From the NCBI GenBank assembly GCA_021018995.1, contig CM037597.1, positions 3,051,299 to 3,115,298 on the forward strand: DNA of 64,000 bases. Reading direction: 5' to 3'. Source of the stretch: Chloranthus sessilifolius (taxonomy: Eukaryota; Streptophyta; Magnoliopsida; Chloranthales; Chloranthaceae). A program made the position numbers and the translations under genes. The stretch's first letter is position 1. Every line of letters starts with the position of its first letter. The notes under the pieces are model-generated. The model made no database searches. It worked only from the letters and a program-made list of their open reading frames with translations, and was not told where the DNA came from. Of this stretch, positions 14,801-25,222 are shown one piece after another.

Positions 14801-14999
14801 TGCCTACCAGCAACCATCGCCATACCATGGTTCTGAGTCGTATCAACAGGCCATACCTGGATCTCAGCTGGCGGCAGCACCATATGCTCAGCCTCCTGTT
14901 GCTTATCATCAGCAACCTGTTATGGCAGTGGATGGGTACTACCAGCAGCAGCCTCCTGTTGCACATGCCTTTGACTACAATCAGAGGCCCAGGTTTTGA
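4404..14999 (+). CDS. Raver-like RNA-binding protein: RRM domains and Gln/Tyr-rich tail (5' partial)
   Basis: Exons by my splice reading: 4404-4688, 6028-6093, 6176-6316, 6394-6526, 6651-6730, 6885-6957, 7067-7209, 7318-7516, 7610-7644, 7756-7809, 8248-8436, 8769-8846, 10438-10647, 11232-11357, 13891-13986 and 14772-14999 (TGA). All have GT-AG borders and matching phases, giving about 711 visible residues. Residues 1-62 look like the end of a first RRM. RRM2 follows with RNP2 LLFVGNL (66-72) and RNP1 KGYGFVEY (105-112). RRM3 has RNP2 ILFVDRI (152-158) and RNP1 RGFAFIEF (193-200). After a Gly/Met/Pro-rich linker the tail (about 386-711) is dominated by Gln, Tyr, Pro and Ser, like prion-like domains of RNA-binding proteins. 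The three-RRM order with the LFVD motif resembles animal raver proteins that bind PTB; a nuclear role in splicing or RNA processing is inferred from family only. The last exon has a GAAGCAG tandem acceptor, so one Gln may be optional. The start is not visible. Confidence 0.87.
4775..5101. mobile_element. GATACG fold-back element (hAT-type MITE), copy 1
   Basis: 327-bp element in a raver-like intron. It starts CATGGATCAAAATCTCGG and ends ATATTTTGATCCATG, an inverted repeat. Both flanks carry the same 8 bp, AACTATAC (4767-4774 and 5102-5109), a perfect target-site duplication of hAT length. The interior repeats CGATACGTATCG and its variants. It has no coding capacity. This copy defines the family borders best. 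Confidence 0.93.
5463..5640. repeat. AGGGCTGTCAA-type repeat fragment
   Basis: Starts TAGGGCTGTCAATGTGG and holds alternating GGTC/GACC words (GGGTCGGACC, GACCTGACCTGATCC) up to a poly-A tract. The start resembles the TAGGG ends of many plant hAT MITEs. No matching right end or target duplication was found. Confidence 0.4.
5789..5861. repeat. AT dinucleotide microsatellite
   Basis: About 70 bp of uninterrupted AT repeats in the raver-like intron 4689-6027, followed by GTATGTAGAGAGAGAG. Length is likely polymorphic. Confidence 0.97.
8447..8676. mobile_element. GATACG fold-back element, copy 2
   Basis: 230 bp with ends CAAGGATCAAAATCTCGG and ATATTTTGATCCATG. The 8-bp target duplication CTTAGATT is exact (8439-8446 and 8677-8684). 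It makes up about 70% of the 332-bp raver-like intron 8437-8768, beginning only 10 bp after the splice donor. Two homopolymer runs (C then A) near 8505-8534 interrupt the interior. Confidence 0.92.
8950..9160. repeat. Short repeats of an ATGAAATCGAAGT word
   Basis: Within the raver-like intron 8847-10437 the phrase ATGAAATCGAAGTACAAATC or a variant recurs three or four times (near 8975, 9040 and 9135). Spacing is irregular. No terminal repeats could be drawn, so element type is open. Confidence 0.5.
9820..10045. repeat. Tandem duplication, about 110-bp unit
   Basis: Two adjacent copies share CATTTTCTCTTTGTTGACTT, TGATCCGGCCACGA and TAGGCTTTAATTCCACATCA, at about 9855-9929 and 9965-10041. They are near-identical, so this is a young duplication in the raver-like intron 8847-10437. 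The surrounding sequence may be retrotransposon-derived, but no coding part is present. Confidence 0.85.
11380..11594. mobile_element. GATACG fold-back element, copy 3
   Basis: 215 bp with ends CATGGGTTAAAATATCGG and ATATTTTGATCCATG, flanked by the exact 8-bp duplication TTTTTAAT (11372-11379 and 11595-11602). The interior is almost wholly GATACG/CGTATC words. It lies 22 bp inside the raver-like intron 11358-13890. Confidence 0.92.
11735..13880. other. Repeat-rich intron segment of raver-like gene
   Basis: Non-coding. 11745-11900 is a fragment with GGCCTGGACTCGGCC-type words. 12250-12720 has TTTATAAATACATTGTAATC followed by an AT-rich stretch, which looks like an LTR regulatory region, without clear borders. 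12845-12930 is related in reverse orientation to 9270-9330 (CCCTAATCCTATCATGC). 13220-13440 resembles the core of the long-TIR MITE at 18201. 13613-13817 starts GGGTGCGTTTGGACAAGC and ends CAAGCCAAATACAAC, a possible MITE. Confidence 0.5.
14331..14668. mobile_element. CCGAAAC/GTTTCGG fold-back MITE with TAGGGATGCAA ends
   Basis: 338 bp with symmetric ends TAGGGATGCAA and TTGCATCCCTA. The flanks TCTCTATG and TCTCTATT match at 7 of 8 positions, a hAT-length duplication. The interior is made of repeated ACCGAAACTGGAAAACCG-like words and their inverse. It lies in the last intron of the raver-like gene, 103 bp before the final acceptor. Confidence 0.85.
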
Positions 15000-17558
15000 T
15001 TCGGCCATTTGATGCTCTTTCATCTCCTTCCTACCTTTACAACTCACACATGCATTGTATTCCTTTCTAATGTGCTAACTACTTATAGCGTAGCTTTAGT
15101 TCTCTCTCTCAGTTTTTTTTTGTAGGGTTAGTTAAATGTATATTTTGGACCCCTGATGAGGCTTTATAATGAGAGTTAATGCGTTTGCGCACGTGTGGTG
15201 TTGAAGTCAAATTGAAAATCTGTTTCACTACAGTGAAATAATCTAGCAGTAGGTAACTGTTGTTGATATGAGATCTGCATCTTCTCACTTCGGCGAAATT
15301 GAAAAACATAAATGGAATCTTTTAAAAAAATAGATATATAATTAATTAAAACAATTATTAAATATAAACGAATGAGATGAATTGCACATTTTGGAGTAAA
15401 TTAAACAAAGAAAATTAAAAGAATGAAAAATAAGAATATATATATATATAAAATAATTGAGACAATTATTGAAAGTTGCATCAAGAGTTTGCTTCAAGTC
15501 CTTGTTTGTTTGCGTTGGTAACGGATGATTTGAAAAACGTAATAAATGTTATTCCCTGATGTGTGTTGTTTGTGAATGATGTGCTACTAATTGGCTAGAC
15601 AAACAGATAAATGATGGGCTAGAATTTTAAAAAATACCTTTGAATATTGGGATTTAAAAATTAGTAACACCTGGATGGAATGCATGAGTGCCAGTCTAGT
15701 GAACAAGAGAATTGGAAGGATGATTTGATCCAAAGTAGAAAATCAAGTTTTTTTAAAAAATTGTAAAAAAAATTTTTCCCTGTTGAATATATACATATCG
15801 AATGCCAGGAAAAAATTCTTAAAAACTTTGTTACGTAACTATTCAAATTACAGAATTATCATTACAACTATTTGGTCCATGAATAGATATTGAAGATTAT
15901 TGTGATAATTTGATGGTAAAAAAATTCATATATATATAAAATTAAAGGAGATGCTCGGGTTGGGCTGGGCTTAAGGGCATTAACTTGCTGAGCCCTTACC
16001 CAGCCCTATGCACAATGGGCTTTTGGATATGACGGTGAAGCCTGTTCCTTTTACCTCGCTCTTGAGACCTAGCCGTAAGATTGTAGGGCTGGGCTAAGCG
16101 GGCTGATGGGCCAACCCAGCCCTATTGAAAGTGTGGGGGCACGGTAACATTAAACTTTGTATAAAATCATATGATAAAGATCATGCTTGGTGCCAATCTT
16201 TTTTTATCTAAGGTATTTAAATCAGTGTTCAGATCAGACAGCGTAGGTGGTGTTCTCACATGGCACTAGTCCTGCTCTTTAGTGAAAGAGTCCTTTTTTC
16301 CTTTGACGGGTTGAGATTTGACCCACTCACTGTTCGGGCTATGCACCTAATAGTAACTCTTAAAATAAATCATCTAAAAGGTGACGACAACCTTTAAGGC
16401 TGGACTGGGCCTTAAACGGGCTGAATATAATCAGGCCTCTTAGCGGTAACCTTTAAGGCTATACCGGACATGATTATTAATTGGGTAGCGCCAAGTCAGC
16501 CTGTTTATTAATCGAGCCTACTTACCTTAGTCCATACCCGGCCTATGGCAGACCGGGTTGACAGCCTGGCAATTCCTGTATAAACAGTTTCAATCGTTCA
16601 AGCCGGACTGGATTTGGGTGTGGCCTTAAACGTACCAAATGCCAATTATAATTGGGCATCTTGGACAAGCCCATATTCAATCCGATTAGCAACAAGGCTG
16701 GAACAGGGTGGGCGAGCCCATTTATTGATTGAGCCTACATACTTTATCCCCATACCCAGGCCACGACAGTCTAAGCCAGCCCATTGAGACCCATACAGAT
16801 AACAACCCAAAATTTGACTGAATGCTCCAACTATTGAAGTGGCCATTGCCGAGGCTATTTCTGATGAGTAAACAAATAACTAACTTCGGGATGTGTCTGT
16901 ATTTAGATCTCATGACCTGAATCGAAATTTCAGCAGATTTGAAAATGGATCTCAGAGTCCCAATGAGTTTCTAAATCAGAAAAAGGTTAGCATTGTTTTA
17001 GGGAAAATTGCAAATGGTAAGCAGGTTTTTTGTGCAGGCAGATGATGTGGCGTGATGTGACTGACTGCCCTGACCTGCATTGCTTGGGTACCCACTGCAC
17101 TTTAAACATATCTGCCATACAACACTCCTATTTTTAGTCTACAAAAGAGCCCATGCCTTTAGAACCAATGCATTTTGTAGCTTTGGGATTTCTTGGGAAG
17201 CACGATAAGTTTCTTGTGGAGGAATGCTGATGAGGAGTCCCATATGATTATTGTGGGGAACGAGGTCTTGCTTGACAGTGTAGAGATGATTGCAATCAGG
17301 TTGATCGTGTCCATTAGATTGACCTGTTTTGTTGTGGAATCTTGACATCTGGGGATATCATGAAGGTGCTCCCTTCGCTCGTGTTTAGTTTACATAGTTG
17401 GACTTTGGTGAGCGAACCGATTAATAATAGCACACGGACTTTGAGACACCAATATACAGGTTCATCCCTAAAGGTTTATGAGCGAATGGTTTCGGAGATT
17501 GCGGTGTTCTTGCTTTCATTTTTCTCCCACAGCTCGAAAGAAACGAGACATGGCCTAC

Positions 17559-17774
17559 CATGGATCAAAATTTCATCCGATACCGATACATATCGGACGA
17601 TACGTATCGGTATCAGACATGAACGATATAGTATATTCAATGTACCGTATCGGTCATTCTAATACATTATACCGAACAATACATTGAATGTATCGTTCGG
17701 TATCGTCCGATACTGATACGTATCGGTTTTGAGCTCGGACGATACGTATCGGGAAACCAAAATTTTGATCCTTG
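17559..17774. mobile_element. GATACG fold-back element, copy 4
   Basis: 216 bp with ends CATGGATCAAAATTTC and AAATTTTGATCCTTG. Flanks TGGCCTAC (17551-17558) and CGGCCTAC (17775-17782) match 7 of 8. The interior has GATACG words and inverted GAATGTATCG blocks. Intergenic. Confidence 0.9.
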
Positions 17775-18200
17775 CGGCCTACACCCACAATTGTATAAGA
17801 CACTACTGACATCTGTCTTTATGGGTCATCTGAAGCGCACCTCGACTGGGGTGGCGATTTTGGTAAAGTGGTATCACTATGACCGATTTCAAAATTTCAA
17901 AATTCAGTTGAAATGGCCATGGATAACTCGGCACTAACTATTGTGCAACAAGATAGTTGACAACAATTTCTGGTAAAGATCAGCCAGGAAAAGTGGTCTC
18001 AAAATGGATGAGAGAATCCACCAGATGGTCAACTTGACATGAAGGTAAGGGAAACTGCATTGGAGTTAAAAAGACCACAAGAACAAGTTGGGAATCACAA
18101 TTCCACCACACTTACTAAGAAACAACCTTCTTACTTAAAATTCTACAAGGCAGAATGATGAATGGGGTACCACTATTCGCACCTACCTGATTACTGGTAG

Positions 18201-18531
18201 TTGCCTACACTAAAACCCATTGACCGCCTTAAATTAGACGATTGTGATCGTTTTTCATTCCAATCTTTGACACGATGGATCTTGACACCATGGGTGCCTT
18301 AAAGTTTCTTACTTCACGTGGCACCGATCCCAAAATGTGACCCTAAAATCACGTTTGGGGTGATTTGTGATATTTGATATTAGGGCCATATGTTGGCATT
18401 TGTTCCACGTGGAATCAGAAACTTTACCGTCTGATGGAACACCCATGGTCTCAAGATCCGCTGGGTCAAAGATTGGCATGAATAATGATCACGCTCGTCT
18501 GATTTAAGGTAATCAACAGGTTTTAGTATAG
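18201..18531. mobile_element. Long-TIR MITE, family with GATCTTGAGACCATGGG core
   Basis: The two ends form an imperfect inverted repeat of about 95 bp: GCCTACACTAAAACCCATTG on the left against the reverse of ACAGGTTTTAGTATAGCC on the right. The arms run through TTAAATTAGACGA and CCAATCTTTGACAC. Related copies lie near 38420-38785, 59036-59412 and 62335-62645, with partial ones near 13220-13440. It has no open frame of note. Confidence 0.85.
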
Positions 18532-18900
18532 CCGTCCACTGGAAAAATTATTTCAAAAAATGATAGTCTATCGCATTTGAATAAATAATTGACCAAATAA
18601 GACAGAAAAATGAATGAAATAGAGAAACTGGTCTCTTGGTCAGCCAATGGTCCACAAGAAACCCTCCTCAAACACCATTTTTCACTGTACAAACTCATTC
18701 ACTACTGTGTCAATAGTGCACAGATGAAAACCTATGTCGTCTTCATCTCACCCCTTCTCTTTCTGCCTTTTCATCATAGTAATCACCGTGGATGATGAGC
18801 TTTACCCATCCCATGCAAATGAGAACTTGTGGCAGCCTCAAGAAGCTGATCAGGAAGGCATTAACAGCTCAAGCTTGATATAGCAATTAATGCACACCAT

Positions 18901-20273
18901 TCACTCCGGAGATCCTCCACGCCAGTAGCCCCAGTTACTCATTCCACAGTCTGAAAGAAATTTCTGATACGCAGGCTCGAGTTTACTATATGAATGTGAG
19001 ATCTCTTCTAAAGGAACTTGCGGTTGGTCTTCCGGAGGATTCTATACAGTTTAAGGAGGCCCAGAGGTTAGTTTTTGGTGTAACAGTCTCCTCGATGTTC
19101 AAATCAATAGGCAGATACACTCCTTTCTCTAAAATCACTTCAATTGTAAGATCTAATTTAATATAATAAAGCAGAATTATTTGATGATCCCTGTATGGAC
19201 ACCACTTGCAGCATACAACTCAATATAATAAAGAGAGAAGGTATTTCGATGAAGAAAAAATCCAGTGTATTATGGCCTCCAACACCATCCATTTATGATT
19301 TGATGATGATGGATCCCAGATCTCATCAACTACAAATCCATAGTTTCGAGATTATGAAGGACCATACTTTTTTAAAAAATAACATTTATATATTCTATAC
19401 TAGTTAAAAATGGGTGTTTCAAAATGAGACACTTCCATCACCGGCTACCTTACTAAAGAAAATTGCAATAGCCTTTTTTAGAGGCTATTACATGCCCAAA
19501 CCTGGCATTTACAGATGTCAGGGCCCGTGAAATCCATATGTGTCCGCTTGTGAGGGTGAGAGATTGATTTCAATGGATATAATCTATTCAAATCAGTGAC
19601 ACAATCCCTTCAAAAATCGCATCATAATGCTTATCTCCTTTATCCTTCCTTGAGGAAAAAAATTTAAACAAAACTATCTTTAAAACTAGAATATGCACAA
19701 ATAGTGTTCCACAATCAGCATAAGAGGCAAGAAAAAACAGAAAAGAAGATAGAATAAACTGATAGAAATTAGAGGAGATGGCAGCCAAAGAATCCCTCCA
19801 TAAACAGCTGCATAATAAATCACCCAAAATATCCCATCCCATCCCGGCATCGATGGGTTTCCTTATCCTTCTTAATTCAGTAAAATGATTAAATCAATTA
19901 TTTAAAACCCTAACAAAACTATAATATTTTCAATTTCCATTGGTAAACTGGTAACTTTCTATTTTATCCCACTTCCCCCCTCCTCCATGTTTTATCTCCC
20001 ATGTCCCCTCCGCAACAAAAACTTATCCTTACCATAGTTATGCTCTTTGTTGCATATCAACACATATTGACACCAGTGATCTGAAAATATGATCAGATCC
20101 TAAAATCACAATTGGGCCAGTCACCATTCAATTGAGCACATCTCATACTGCGAATATTTGAAGAAATATCTCATAATCATATGCTTTAATAATTAATTAG
20201 AGATTAATCATAAACACATGAATTAAGCAAGGTCAATCAACCAAATTCTAACATTCCACAGAATTAGCACTTG

Positions 20274-20334
<61 letters not shown>

Positions 20335-22331
20335 CTGCAAGGGCCAACTTCTCGTGTGCTAGTAATGGCTACCTAACCAAAATCATACCTAGTACTAGAA
20401 GAATAAGTTGACATATTTGAGAGCATTAGCACATGAATTGACAAATTTTCCACTACTTACAAAAAGTTCCAACATAAGACAGAGTAACAGCTTATTTTCC
20501 CTGATAGAAATAAAATTTGAGCGGAAATAAGACCAAAATACTTACATCAGAATCTTGCATTGTCTCGGCATCCACATTTTCTGGTTCCCTTATGTCACTT
20601 AGAACAGATTTCCACCTTATGTTTCTTGATCCATAGTGATGTGTCTTTAATTCATTTGTGCCTTGCTGTTTCAAGTGCTTTGCAACTATATGGTGAAATG
20701 TGCCGATTATGCATCTGATGCAGAAGGCTATAAGAGGAACGAGAACCAGAAAATAACCAGTGGGTTTAGCCTGATGATAAAATGGATAAACTTGTTGGTT
20801 CACTAATTTCGATATATATTTCCATACTAAATAAAAAAAATTTAACACCCAAAAACACCAGCAGCATGGGTAAAAATCCCGGTTTTCCGGTACGTATAGT
20901 CCAGCTCCAAAACTGATACATATCGGTTTCGGACAATACATTGCTATGTATCGTCCAATACATTGCTATGTATTTGTATGGTACAATACATTCAATGTAT
21001 CGTACAGGAGGGTTCTGTTGGTACATATCGGACGATACGTACCCGATACGTACCGGTATCGTCCGAGATTTTGACCCATGATCAGCAGAACCTATTAATG
21101 ATGATGGCATACTCCAATACAGCAAAGCAGTAATAGAAGCGCTTACGAGTTGTAAGTGATGAGAAGGCAGTAGGGTGAATATTTGGTGATTTTTACATGC
21201 CCTCAAAATATCCAAACTCCTCTGGTATCTTTGCTGTCTGTAAATGTGATCCAACCAATTTGTCCACTTGGTGCCCTGAAGAGGAAACCAAGAAATTTGC
21301 CGTATTAGAAACCAATAATAATCCAAAAATAAATAAAGAAAATTAACCATTGGATTTGATAGAATGTTCCTTGTTGCAACACAAGCACGGAAATTTTATT
21401 CAAAATACATTTTGACCACCTTTTTATTATAAAGATTTTGGAGGCTGTAACTGTTTTATTATTAATAATAATATACAATGATTTGGTAGTTGGTATAAGG
21501 CAACCGACGTGAATGCCAGCAGTGTCATTCATGTCAAAATCAAACCACCACCATGGAAAATGCGTTGATATTTTTTAGCACCAAAGTGGTAAAAGGTTAA
21601 AAATAAACTTTTGCATGTCCATTAATAGTTGTACCACTCCGAGGGTTGACCATCTGGACGGAAGGAGATTGGCCCATGCACCACCGCTGGCAATCGGGGC
21701 AGGTACATAATACCAACTCATACAAAATTCACTAATCAAAAGTAAGTTTATGCAATCCTATAATAGAAAGTAGACAAAAAAAAAAATCTTCTCAGCATAT
21801 ATTGCTGTCATTTTAACATAATGTAAACATGAACTGGCTACTCATTGAAACAAGGAGGGTATTTTTCAGTTGTCTGAAATAAATAAAGGGATATTATATA
21901 CAGTTTAAAGACCATAGGCCTTTAATTAAGGGTATAATCACAAAGTTCTCCTTCAAAGCAATTATTTTTTTCTATTAATAAAAGCATAGCTTATTACTGA
22001 TCAAGAAAATAATAATTTATACCTTGAAGATTTTCATAGCATGTCCTAATCCAAAATATATTTGAATTTAACTAGAACCTAACATAAAGAACGCAAAAGG
22101 CCCGCAATTAACGCAGAGAAAATACTTCCATAAGCATTAAATGCATTTGAAATTCTTAAGAAACAACCACATTTATACACCCTCTGAATTTAGGAGCATC
22201 TCTCTTGACCAGTGTTACCTCAACACGTGGCATGTGTGCCAAGTGTCAAGGTGTTACAACTTATAAGTATGTGGCACGACTCTTTCTGAAATTTTAAATA
22301 CGGTGTCACGGCCTTAAAAAATAACAAATTA

Positions 22332-22401
<70 letters not shown>

Positions 22402-24861
22402 GGAATTAAAAGGGAATTCTAGAGAGCTAACATAGAAACCTACTAATGAAAAAATGACAAGTACACATAATAGTGTATGTCATGAATTTGACTGGTTTTC
22501 AAAAACTCTTAAGTCTTTTTATTTATACTTTCCTAACCACAAAAATTATACAAATGGTTTTCTAGCAACCTAGCCATTTCATTTATAATTTATTAACTTG
22601 CATAATTTTTCCTAAAATAACAACTCATTTTACCGTGTTGAAACTAGGCAAACTTTGATGCTACCAAGTAGTTTTTTTTGGGTACATTTCTAGACGTGTT
22701 GTGCCGTGTTGAGGAGTGCCCAGGTGCCACCAAGTGTCGGTACAGAAAAATTCCCTAAAGTAGAAGTGCCTAGGTAACGCTGCTTCTGACCACAACAACA
22801 TCGATAGTTCCCTGACCGTTAACTTTTAGGCCACGTGGCTCACATCTTTGATCAATCAAAAAAGTCCAACTAGCAGCCATCATTGGTACATCTCAGCCAA
22901 AAAATCATGCCTATCCGAGGATTCTAAACATTTGGATAGTGCACTTTAATTTTGACAGTTATGAAATATGAACAACCATCCATTTTAGAGTCCATAGATT
23001 GGCCAGTTCAGATCCCCCGATGAATGTGTTTCTTGGGCCCAATTCAGTTCAATGAATTAGCTACCATCTTGATGACTTTGATTGCTCAAAAACACAATCC
23101 AAGTGGCCTATTATTGGGCAGTCATGGCCCATTAATCCTATGATCCCATACACCATTTAACGAATAATGGGGTATTAAGATCTTCATCCTATTTGCTAAA
23201 TCTTGTGAAAAAAGTTGACTGCTATGCTTTCAAGGGTCTCAAAATTTGTAAATGTCAGAAGGCGTTAGGGTCATAATAAAGCCTCTTACGAGAGTCAATT
23301 CCATCATTCCCAGGAGATTAAGAAGCAAAACTATCAAATAAAAAACCTGAATGTATTCATATTGGAAGCTCACCATCTGCATTTTTTTGGCGTTAAGCGG
23401 AATATTAAGACATTGCCCTTCCAAAACAAGGTCAATGTCAACTATGTCTCTATTAACCATAGCAATTTCTTGTATAGACACCCCATACTGCCTTGATATC
23501 GATGTCAAAGTTTCACCCCTGTAAACAAAATTTTCAAATTTTACATGGCAGGAAAATTAAATTTCCATGAGAATGCAACTCAAATCTATCTAAGATTAGC
23601 AGCCGTTTCACAAACATTGATGCATGAAAATATAATTAGAGCTGGTATAGGCATTGGTCAAAATCTTGGTTTTCCAATACATATCGTCCAGCTCCAAAAC
23701 CGATACTACGTATCAATATCTAGCCAATACATTGGTACTATCGGTTGATACATACAACAATATATGGATCGATACATTCAATGTATCGACCTGGTCTGCT
23801 TCGAAACCGATACATATCGGTTTCACCCGGAATTTTGAACCATGGGCATAGGGTAACCGACTCATTCCCAATCTAGATTATGAATTGGCAACGAATTTCA
23901 ACATGTGGCATTATTTTTCATCGAGTAAGCCATGAGACGTGTGAGAACCATGATCTAAAGATTTGCAGTGTCGAAGATTGCATCGAAAAAGATATCGCCA
24001 TCTTCTTTTTCAACTCAGTCAAGCCCCTTTAAAACGAACAGCTGCAATATAAATCTCAAATATCAGTTTTAGCCATTCATTTTAACGGCATTTGAACACT
24101 TTCAATCAGGCCATAGAGATGGTTTGTCGATGCAACCACTGACCCGCCAGATCATTACATCAAGCCCTTCACATTACGCAACACCCTTGATGAAGAATAA
24201 TGCCACGTGTCTAAAATCAGTGGCCCGTTGACAATTTAAATTGGAAATCGACTGCTTCCCATATACAAAATCATATAATTGAGGGGCATAAATGTGGTAG
24301 ACCAATGCAAATACATATATTGAACAGAGAATTGAACATACTCTTTGACAACATGAACCAAGAGATGCTTGGTGGGACAATAACCCTTTGATAGCCCTCG
24401 AACTTTAACGAAACTCCATCTCTGTCCCATGAATCCAATGGTGTGTTAGTATAGTATGAAACTATACATACCAAACTGCATTTTTTTTTAAACAAATTAA
24501 AAAGAAAAAATATATATATATTATAAACTCTATGGTTCATATCAAGTGTTTTCCCAATTTTTTAATCTTAAAATATCACATCAAAAGAAATTTTCTATTA
24601 CTAAACCCTAGACTCGTACCTCTGAGAGCTTTCGGAAGCGCTTGGTCAACGATTTCTTCTCGTTTTTGCTCGAATTCAAGCAAAAGCTGCATAATATATT
24701 AATAAAAAAAACTCAATTAAATTATATTTGAACACGAATATATCTTTTAATACAACTACACAAGTAAATATGAACCTGTGAGGAAGCTTAGGGTTTGGAG
24801 TGGCTCGAATCCTCGGTTTCAAAAAAGGGGTTTGTTGTTTTTGGTTGAGCTTTGCTTCCAT
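18901..24861 (-). CDS. LysM-domain single-pass membrane protein
   Basis: Seven exons by my splice reading: 24861-24776, 24686-24620, 24421-24342, 23518-23374, 21275-21147, 20770-20546 and 19041-18901 (TGA). All borders are GT-AG with matching phases, giving about 290 residues. The N-terminus (1-51) is basic and Ser/Thr-rich and might be a targeting peptide. One LysM repeat spans about 74-119 (HVVKEGETLTSISRQYGVS ... LNIPL), the fold that binds GlcNAc-containing polymers. A hydrophobic segment at about 173-192 (TGYFLVLVPLIAFCIRC) is a likely membrane span. The tail ends in CGMSNWGYWRGGSPE, a Trp/Gly-rich end that looks conserved. There is no kinase domain, so it is not a CERK1-type receptor, and function is unknown. 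Exon 4 could instead end at 23347 in frame. Two introns contain GATACG elements (20865-21080 and 23652-23844). The ATG at 24859-24861 follows a CT-rich leader and is the first in-frame start. Confidence 0.8.
20281..20334. repeat. Compound CT/AT microsatellite
   Basis: CT repeats run directly into AT repeats in the last intron of the LysM gene (20545-19042). Confidence 0.95.
20865..21080. mobile_element. GATACG fold-back element, copy 5
   Basis: 216 bp with ends CATGGGTAAAAATCCCGG and GAGATTTTGACCCATG. Flanks ACCAGCAG (20857-20864) and ATCAGCAG (21081-21088) match 7 of 8. It fills more than half of the 376-bp LysM intron between exons 5 and 6. Confidence 0.9.
22210..22782. mobile_element. Possible hAT-like element with CAG(T/C)GTTACCT ends
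   Basis: Left end CAGTGTTACCT, right end AGGTAACGCTG, inverted with one mismatch. Flanks CTCTTGAC and CTTCTGAC match 6 of 8. Both halves repeat GGTGCCAAGTGTC/GTGTTGAGG words. A 60-bp TA microsatellite (22338-22397) sits inside. It lies in LysM intron 4. Borders are plausible, not proven. Confidence 0.5.
23652..23844. mobile_element. GATACG fold-back element, copy 6
   Basis: 193 bp with ends CATTGGTCAAAATCTTGG and GGAATTTTGAACCATG. Flanks GGTATAGG (23644-23651) and GGCATAGG (23845-23852) match 7 of 8. It is more diverged inside than copies 1-3. It lies in the LysM intron 23519-24341. Confidence 0.88.
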
Positions 24862-24913
24862 GAGAGAGAGAAAGAAGAGAGAGCTTTGTTAATGGCTAAG
24901 CTTTGCTTAAATA

Positions 24914-24919
24914 AGAAAA
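24914..24919 (-). terminator. Candidate Pol III stop for the tRNA gene
   Basis: CTTTTC on the minus strand is the first run of four T after the tRNA, about 43 nt past its 3' end. No T run lies closer. If used, the precursor would have a long trailer overlapping the LysM leader region. Confidence 0.35.
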
Positions 24920-24939
24920 GGGATATACACATTTATGTT

Positions 24940-24952
24940 ACTGATATATATG
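24940..24952 (-). promoter_or_regulatory. Candidate TATA box of LysM gene
   Basis: Minus-strand CCATATATATC lies about 80-90 bp upstream of the LysM ATG and only about 10 bp beyond the tRNA 3' end. Position suits a start site near 24910-24920. This is inference from spacing. Confidence 0.4.
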
Positions 24953-24961
24953 GTAAAGCTG

Positions 24962-25035
24962 TGGTCCCGGCGGGGCTCGAACCCGCGACCTTCGGCTCAT
25001 AAGACCAACGCTCTAACCAACTGAGCTACGGGACC
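24962..25035 (-). tRNA. tRNA-Ile (anticodon TAT)
   Basis: 74 nt that fold into a complete cloverleaf. The acceptor stem GGTCCCG/CGGGACC pairs fully. The D arm is GCTC-AGTTGGTTA-GAGC, the T arm GCGGG-TTCGAGC-CCCGC, the variable loop AGGTC and the discriminator A. The anticodon loop CTTATGA gives TAT, which reads AUA (Ile). Position 37 is G rather than the A usual next to anticodons ending in U, so isoacceptor identity deserves a check. The gene has no intron. Upstream it has a CAA (CTACAAG, 7-9 nt before) in an AT-rich flank, as plant tRNA genes do. It has the same direction as the LysM gene and ends 100 bp before its ATG. Confidence 0.9.
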
Positions 25036-25222
25036 TTAACTTGTAGACATTTTATGTGTCTTAAAATTAATAAAATATGATTATGACAATAGAGTTGATA
25101 TTAGGTACCCAATCCAATTCAAGTACTTTCCATGGTGCTCAGGTCAATCTCCTGCCAACCATTTTAGAGGTGACCAGATCAGAAGGTAGAGAGTTTAGTT
25201 CCAATGCACCTTTGTTATGTAG

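Larger units (their letters stand above)
15000..18900. other. Spacer between convergent raver-like and LysM genes
   Basis: 3' flanks of two converging genes. The first 300 bp probably hold the raver-like 3' untranslated region, but no clear AATAAA was found. 15950-16130 and 16390-16800 are rich in GGGCTGGGC/GCCCAGCC words, the type of low-complexity fold-back remnant common in plants. A GATACG element lies at 17559-17774 and a long-TIR MITE at 18201-18531. No coding exon was seen. Confidence 0.6.

Noticed and set aside
20766-21350. 194-residue minus-strand open frame as one exon
   Set aside because: Only 21275-21147 fits the LysM protein with good splice sites; the rest runs through a GATACG element.
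24778-25002. Open frame ending AVVPAGLEPATFGS
   Set aside because: That tail is the usual false translation across a tRNA gene read from the opposite strand.
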